NCBI RefSeq assembly: GCF_042429235.1
Contig: NZ_JBHMBA010000002.1
DNA: 64,000 nt
DNA from: Arthrobacter_B citreus
Lineage (GTDB): Bacteria > Actinomycetota > Actinomycetes > Actinomycetales > Micrococcaceae
Reading direction: 5' to 3' (one strand)
Shown here: positions 58,734-64,000 of the stretch, piece by piece
Layout: each line of letters opens with the position of its first letter
How positions within the stretch are numbered: position 1 is the stretch's first letter
Notes under the pieces: generated by a model
The model's database searches: none
What the model was told of the DNA's origin: nothing
Seen by the model: only the letters and a program-made list of their open reading frames with translations
Translations under genes and position numbers: made by a program

Positions 58734-59942
58734 TCAGCGGCGGGTACTGACCGTCACCGTGAATTTGGGGTTCCGGGCGACTTCCCGGGTGGGACCGACC
58801 AGCCGGTTCAAGGCCGGCTTGTACATCAGGTGGCTGTTCCAGACGGTCCACAGTTCACCGCCCGGCCGCAGGACGCGGCCGGCATCGGCAAAGAGCTTCA
58901 GGGCAATCCCGGCATGGACGCTGGCGCCGATGTGGAACGGGGGATTCAACACCACCAGGTCCTCGGACGCGTCCGGAAATCCGGCAAGGGCATCGCCGCG
59001 GCGCACCGTCACCCGGTCATCGACACCATTGGCGGCGGCGGTGAGCTGCGCCGAGGACACCGCGGCAGCCGACTGGTCCGTGGCGGTGACTTGCAGCGTC
59101 GGATGCGTCAGGGCCAGATACGCGGCAATGGCGCCGGTTCCGCAGCCCAGGTCAACAGCCCGCTCCGCGGCACGGGCACCGGCCAGCAGGGGCAGCAGGA
59201 ACCGGGTGCCGATGTCCAGGGCGGGACCGGCGAAGGCGGCTCCGTGCGCCCACAGCTCCAGCGGCGCGGCCAAACCGACCTCGTGGCGCTGGGACACCGG
59301 AAAGCGCGCCGCCGGGTGAGCCTCCGGCGGCAGGGGAGCGGCTGCGGTCAGGATCCGCGACTTCTGCCGGCCCAGCCCCGCCGTCACCGAACCAAAGTAG
59401 CGGGCCAGCACATCATTCATGGCGGTGGACATGTGCTTGATGCGGCCCCCGGCGTAAACCGTCACTTTCGGGGAGGCATGGGCGGCGATCAGCCCGGCGA
59501 TCTCCTCCAGCGCATCCAGCGAGCGCGGCAGGCGCAGCAGCACCAGCCGTGCGCCGTCGAGAAGTGCCGGTTCCAGGGCGTGGTGGCGGTAGGTGCCTTC
59601 CAGCCCCAGCTCCCGGGCGTTACGGTCCAGCGCATGCTCGCCGCTGAGCGGATCCTGATGCACGCGCAGGCCGGTCAGCCCGTGTACGGCAGCCGCTCCC
59701 AGTGTCAGGGCCCCGTAGGCATCACCAATGACGACGACGGCGCCGTTTCCGTTGCGCTCCGGGCCGCCGGCCGCGGCGGCAGCGAGATCGGCGGCTGCGG
59801 TGTCGAGCAGGAGCCGGTCCGCGGCGTCCCACGCCTGCAGGTTTTCCGCTTCGATATCCGGGCGGCGGCTCAGGCGGGAGAAGTCAAAGGCCGCGGTGCC
59901 GGCCGGCTCCGGGGCTGCGGGCTCCGGGGTTACATCAGTCAA
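58734..59942 (-). CDS. class I SAM-dependent methyltransferase (RsmC/RlmG-like)
   Basis: A 402-residue protein with a degenerate N-terminal and an active C-terminal methyltransferase domain, the arrangement of RsmC and RlmG rRNA guanine-N2 methyltransferases. SAM-binding DLGCGTGAIAAYLA is near 263-276 and the catalytic NPPFHIG near 330-336. The target guanine cannot be assigned from sequence. It starts with TTG and overlaps the YigZ stop by 8 bases. Confidence 0.87.
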   Translation of the reverse strand: MTDVTPEPAAPEPAGTAAFDFSRLSRRPDIEAENLQAWDAADRLLLDTAAADLAAAAAGGPERNGNGAVVVIGDAYGALTLGAAAVHGLTGLRVHQDPLSGEHALDRNARELGLEGTYRHHALEPALLDGARLVLLRLPRSLDALEEIAGLIAAHASPKVTVYAGGRIKHMSTAMNDVLARYFGSVTAGLGRQKSRILTAAAPLPPEAHPAARFPVSQRHEVGLAAPLELWAHGAAFAGPALDIGTRFLLPLLAGARAAERAVDLGCGTGAIAAYLALTHPTLQVTATDQSAAAVSSAQLTAAANGVDDRVTVRRGDALAGFPDASEDLVVLNPPFHIGASVHAGIALKLFADAGRVLRPGGELWTVWNSHLMYKPALNRLVGPTREVARNPKFTVTVSTRR

Positions 59943-60630
59943 GGTCGATCCATTTCGTTCCTAGGGGGACCGGGTCGGAGGCTCCGGCGGTCAGGGCGGC
60001 CAGCCGGGAATGGAAGGTTTCCAGGGCATCGGCGGTATCGGGCAGTGCAACGCGAAGCTGCGCCCCGGCTGCGGAGTAGTCGGTGCCCAGGACGCTGACG
60101 CCGGCCGTGCGCAGGTCATTTTCCAGCCGGCCGGCGGCGGAATGTCCGGCCGGAATGCCGTACAGCTGCATCCTGCGCCGCCGGATCAGCCGGGCGGTGG
60201 CCAGTGCGGAGGACACCGACTCGGAATAGGCCCGGACCAGGCCACCAGCCCCCAGCAGGATGCCGCCGAAATACCGTACGGTCACGGCGGCGGTGTCGCT
60301 GAGGTCGGCGGCGCCGTCGAACGTCTCGCGTTTGGTCAGGGCTTCGAGCATGGGAATGCCGGCCGTGCCGGAGGGTTCGCCGTCGTCGCTCGAGCGCTGC
60401 ACGTTCCGGTCCGGGCCCAGGACGAAGGCGCTGCAGTGGTGCCGGGCGTCGTGGAACTCGCGGCGCAGGCCGGCCACCAGGGCGCGGGCGTCCTCCTCGG
60501 TCTCGACCCGCCGCAGGACGGTAATGAAGCGCGAGCGCTTGATCTCCAGCTCGTGCCGGTGTTCGCCGGCAACGGTGGTGTAGCGCCCCCTGGATCCGGC
60601 CCGCTCATCAGTTCCGGCCTGTTCATTCAC
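59935..60630 (-). CDS. YigZ/IMPACT family protein
   Basis: A 231-residue protein with the UPF0029 N-terminal domain: SRFITVLRRVETEEDA near 33-48, FHDARHHCSAFVLG near 59-72, SSDDGEPSGTAGIPML near 79-94 and VRYFGGILLGAGGLVRAYS near 117-135. It is related to the eukaryotic translation regulator IMPACT; the bacterial function is unclear. The GTG start has TAAACT 6 nt upstream. It is divergent from coaE. Confidence 0.9.
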   Translation of the reverse strand: MNEQAGTDERAGSRGRYTTVAGEHRHELEIKRSRFITVLRRVETEEDARALVAGLRREFHDARHHCSAFVLGPDRNVQRSSDDGEPSGTAGIPMLEALTKRETFDGAADLSDTAAVTVRYFGGILLGAGGLVRAYSESVSSALATARLIRRRRMQLYGIPAGHSAAGRLENDLRTAGVSVLGTDYSAAGAQLRVALPDTADALETFHSRLAALTAGASDPVPLGTKWIDLD

Positions 60631-60636
60631 TGCTCC

Positions 60637-60642
60637 AGTTTA
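60637..60642 (-). promoter_or_regulatory. -10 element for leaderless yigZ mRNA
   Basis: On the minus strand TAAACT ends 6 nt before the GTG at 60630. Confidence 0.5.
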
Positions 60643-60728
60643 GGCGCTGGGCGCCGGCATTCCTTCCGGTGCCCCGGTGGCCACCGCCAGCGCCTCCACA
60701 GCCTGTGCGTCGCCCCGGCCGCACACGG

Positions 60729-60734
60729 TAGCCT
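60729..60734 (+). promoter_or_regulatory. -10 element for leaderless coaE mRNA
   Basis: TAGCCT ends 7 nt before the ATG at 60742. No Shine-Dalgarno. Confidence 0.5.
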
Positions 60735-60741
60735 TGGGCGC

Positions 60742-61362
60742 ATGCTGAGAGTTGGACTGACCGGTGGAATTGCCGCGGGTAAATCGCTGGCCGCACGGAC
60801 CCTGCAGGAGCTGGGGGCGGTGGTCATCGACGCCGACGCCCTGGCCCGGGAAGTGGTGGAGCCGGGCACTGAGGGCCTGGCCGCCGTCGTCGACGCGTTT
60901 GGCCCCGGCATGCTCGACGCCGAGGGCCGGCTGGACCGGCCGGCGCTGGCCGCCGTCGTCTTCTCCGATGAGGACAGGCGGAAGGTGCTGAACGGGATTG
61001 TCCATCCCCGCGTCCGGGCACGGGCTGCGGAGCTCGAGGAGGGCGCGGCACCGGAAACGATCGTGGTCCATGACATTCCGCTGCTGGTGGAGACCGGACA
61101 GCACCGTAATTTCGACTTTGTCCTGGTCATTGACGCGCCCGAGGAGGAGCGGATCCGTCGGATGGCCGCGGACCGCGGGATGAGCGAGGATGCTGCGCGT
61201 GCCCGCATTGCCGCGCAGGCCGGTGCGGCGGAGCGGGCTGCGGCAGCCGACGTCGTTCTGGTCAACGACGGTACCGCTGCCGAGCTCGTCGAGGCGGTTC
61301 GGAACCTGTGGGAGCGCCGCCTTGCACCGATGAACGAGAAGATGCTGGAGACCGGGGAATGA
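60742..61362 (+). CDS. coaE: dephospho-CoA kinase
   Basis: This 206-residue P-loop kinase performs the last step of CoA synthesis, phosphorylating the 3'-hydroxyl of dephospho-CoA. Walker A GLTGGIAAGKS is at 5-15, DADALAREVV near 30-39 and HDIPLLVE near 112-119. The start at ATG 60742 puts the P-loop at the N-terminus as usual; the frame is open upstream only by chance. A short tgaggg/ccctca hairpin overlaps the stop. It precedes uvrB, as in other Actinobacteria. Confidence 0.95.
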   Translation: MLRVGLTGGIAAGKSLAARTLQELGAVVIDADALAREVVEPGTEGLAAVVDAFGPGMLDAEGRLDRPALAAVVFSDEDRRKVLNGIVHPRVRARAAELEEGAAPETIVVHDIPLLVETGQHRNFDFVLVIDAPEEERIRRMAADRGMSEDAARARIAAQAGAAERAAAADVVLVNDGTAAELVEAVRNLWERRLAPMNEKMLETGE

Positions 61363-61420
61363 GGGTTCAGCCCTCAGCTAACCGGCCGCACTGCGGACCC
61401 GACCTGTCCGCAGTGCGGAG

Positions 61421-61426
61421 TAGCGT
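61421..61426 (+). promoter_or_regulatory. -10 element for leaderless uvrB mRNA
   Basis: TAGCGT ends 6 nt before the ATG at 61433. No Shine-Dalgarno. Confidence 0.5.
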
Positions 61427-61432
61427 TTAAGC

Positions 61433-63523
<2,091 letters not shown>

Positions 63524-63577
63524 ACCCTTCGCCCCGACTGTCCGGCTGCGCCTCAGCAGGACGCCGGTTGCCCGGGC

Positions 63578-64000
63578 TTACCGGCCCCGCAGGGACGCCG
63601 CAAGGCGCTGCAGGGGTCCGGTTGTGGTGCGGCCGGCGGTACTGACTGCCGGAGGATAAAGAGCCAGTGCTTCAGCACGCTTCTGGCCGGTCAAATCGGC
63701 CAATCTGCTGTGCAGGGTGAGCACCTCCGGCTCCGGAACGGCACGCACCGGAGCATCCGGAGTGTCCAGCGCCCAGCCGCTTCCCAGCGCGATCAGCGAG
63801 GAATGCTTGACGTCGTAGTATCCCTGGTTCACGGCGTAGGCGATTCCGCGCGCACCGGCGGCCGACGCCAGCAGATGAAATTGAAACCTGGTGGTCAGCC
63901 ACAGCTGCTCCGGCCCCAGCGGCAGACCCTCCTCCCACACCCGGGCGAACGGCAGGAAATTCTCCGCCGGAATGAGATCCGAAAGCTGTTCCCAGGCGGG
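63578..64000 (-). CDS. polysaccharide pyruvyl transferase family protein (C-terminal fragment)
   Basis: The last ~140 codons of a minus-strand gene that continues past the window. TTRFQFHLLASAAGARGIAY followed by YYDVKHSSLIALGSGW fits the C-terminal donor-site region of CsaB-like polysaccharide pyruvyl transferases, which add ketal pyruvate to cell-wall or exopolysaccharide sugars. The call rests on this short region only. It is convergent with uvrB. Confidence 0.65.
   Translation of the reverse strand, partial: PAWEQLSDLIPAENFLPFARVWEEGLPLGPEQLWLTTRFQFHLLASAAGARGIAYAVNQGYYDVKHSSLIALGSGWALDTPDAPVRAVPEPEVLTLHSRLADLTGQKRAEALALYPPAVSTAGRTTTGPLQRLAASLRGR

Overview
The window is GC-rich, densely coded DNA from an actinobacterium, most likely Arthrobacter or a close relative in the Micrococcaceae. 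The inference rests on the informational genes (polA, rpsA, coaE, uvrB), a DUF222/HNH (13E12-type) protein, DUF2332 and DUF4389 proteins, frequent GTG/TTG starts, many ATGA start/stop overlaps, and starts that look leaderless (TANNNT 5-7 nt before the start codon). No rRNA, tRNA, CRISPR array, prophage or insertion sequence was recognised.

Layout. 1-7081: a tightly overlapping catabolic operon (3-hydroxyisobutyryl-CoA hydrolase fragment, 3-hydroxyisobutyrate dehydrogenase, two crotonases, aldehyde dehydrogenase, acyl-CoA synthetase, MarR regulator), which looks like CoA-dependent breakdown of a valine-like or branched acid of unknown identity. 7082-24591: mixed housekeeping and accessory genes (HNH protein, monooxygenase/SDR pair, arginase-like protein, ABC-F ATPase, alanine-dehydrogenase-fold enzyme, carboxylesterase, dihydrolipoyl dehydrogenase, DUF4389 membrane protein, VOC protein, MFS exporter, hotdog thioesterase, SDR). 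24686-29745: GH3 beta-glucosidase, UbiB/AarF kinase-like protein, SDR. 29831-34137: a gadB-gadC-glsA operon forming a complete glutamine/glutamate-dependent acid-resistance module with its own terminator. 34467-42829: Hsp20, an MFS transporter with C-terminal beta-sandwich domains, a PiT phosphate transporter with a small partner, histidine phosphatase, old yellow enzyme, DHFR-like protein, phosphotransferase, thioesterase. 42849-48676: polA, an Eis-like acetyltransferase and rpsA. 48799-55942: a beta-glucoside uptake and hydrolysis operon (solute-binding lipoprotein, two permeases, GH1, LacI, Gfo/Idh) with a promoter flanked by two identical palindromic operators. 56109-63523: DUF1349, DUF2332, a hypothetical protein, a RsmC-like methyltransferase, YigZ, coaE and uvrB. 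63578-64000: the end of a probable polysaccharide pyruvyl transferase.

Two patterns stand out. First, short tandem or direct repeats (units of 13 to about 36 bp) repeatedly sit at gene 3' ends with the stop codon inside the first unit. Several of these place stop codons in all three frames, and one (behind glsA) is an in-frame glutamine-codon tract. Second, the GH3 beta-glucosidase and the convergent SDR gene next to it appear to share a roughly 70-residue helical domain, at the C-terminus of one and the N-terminus of the other. In the GH3 copy the domain is split by a 7-residue tandem repeat.
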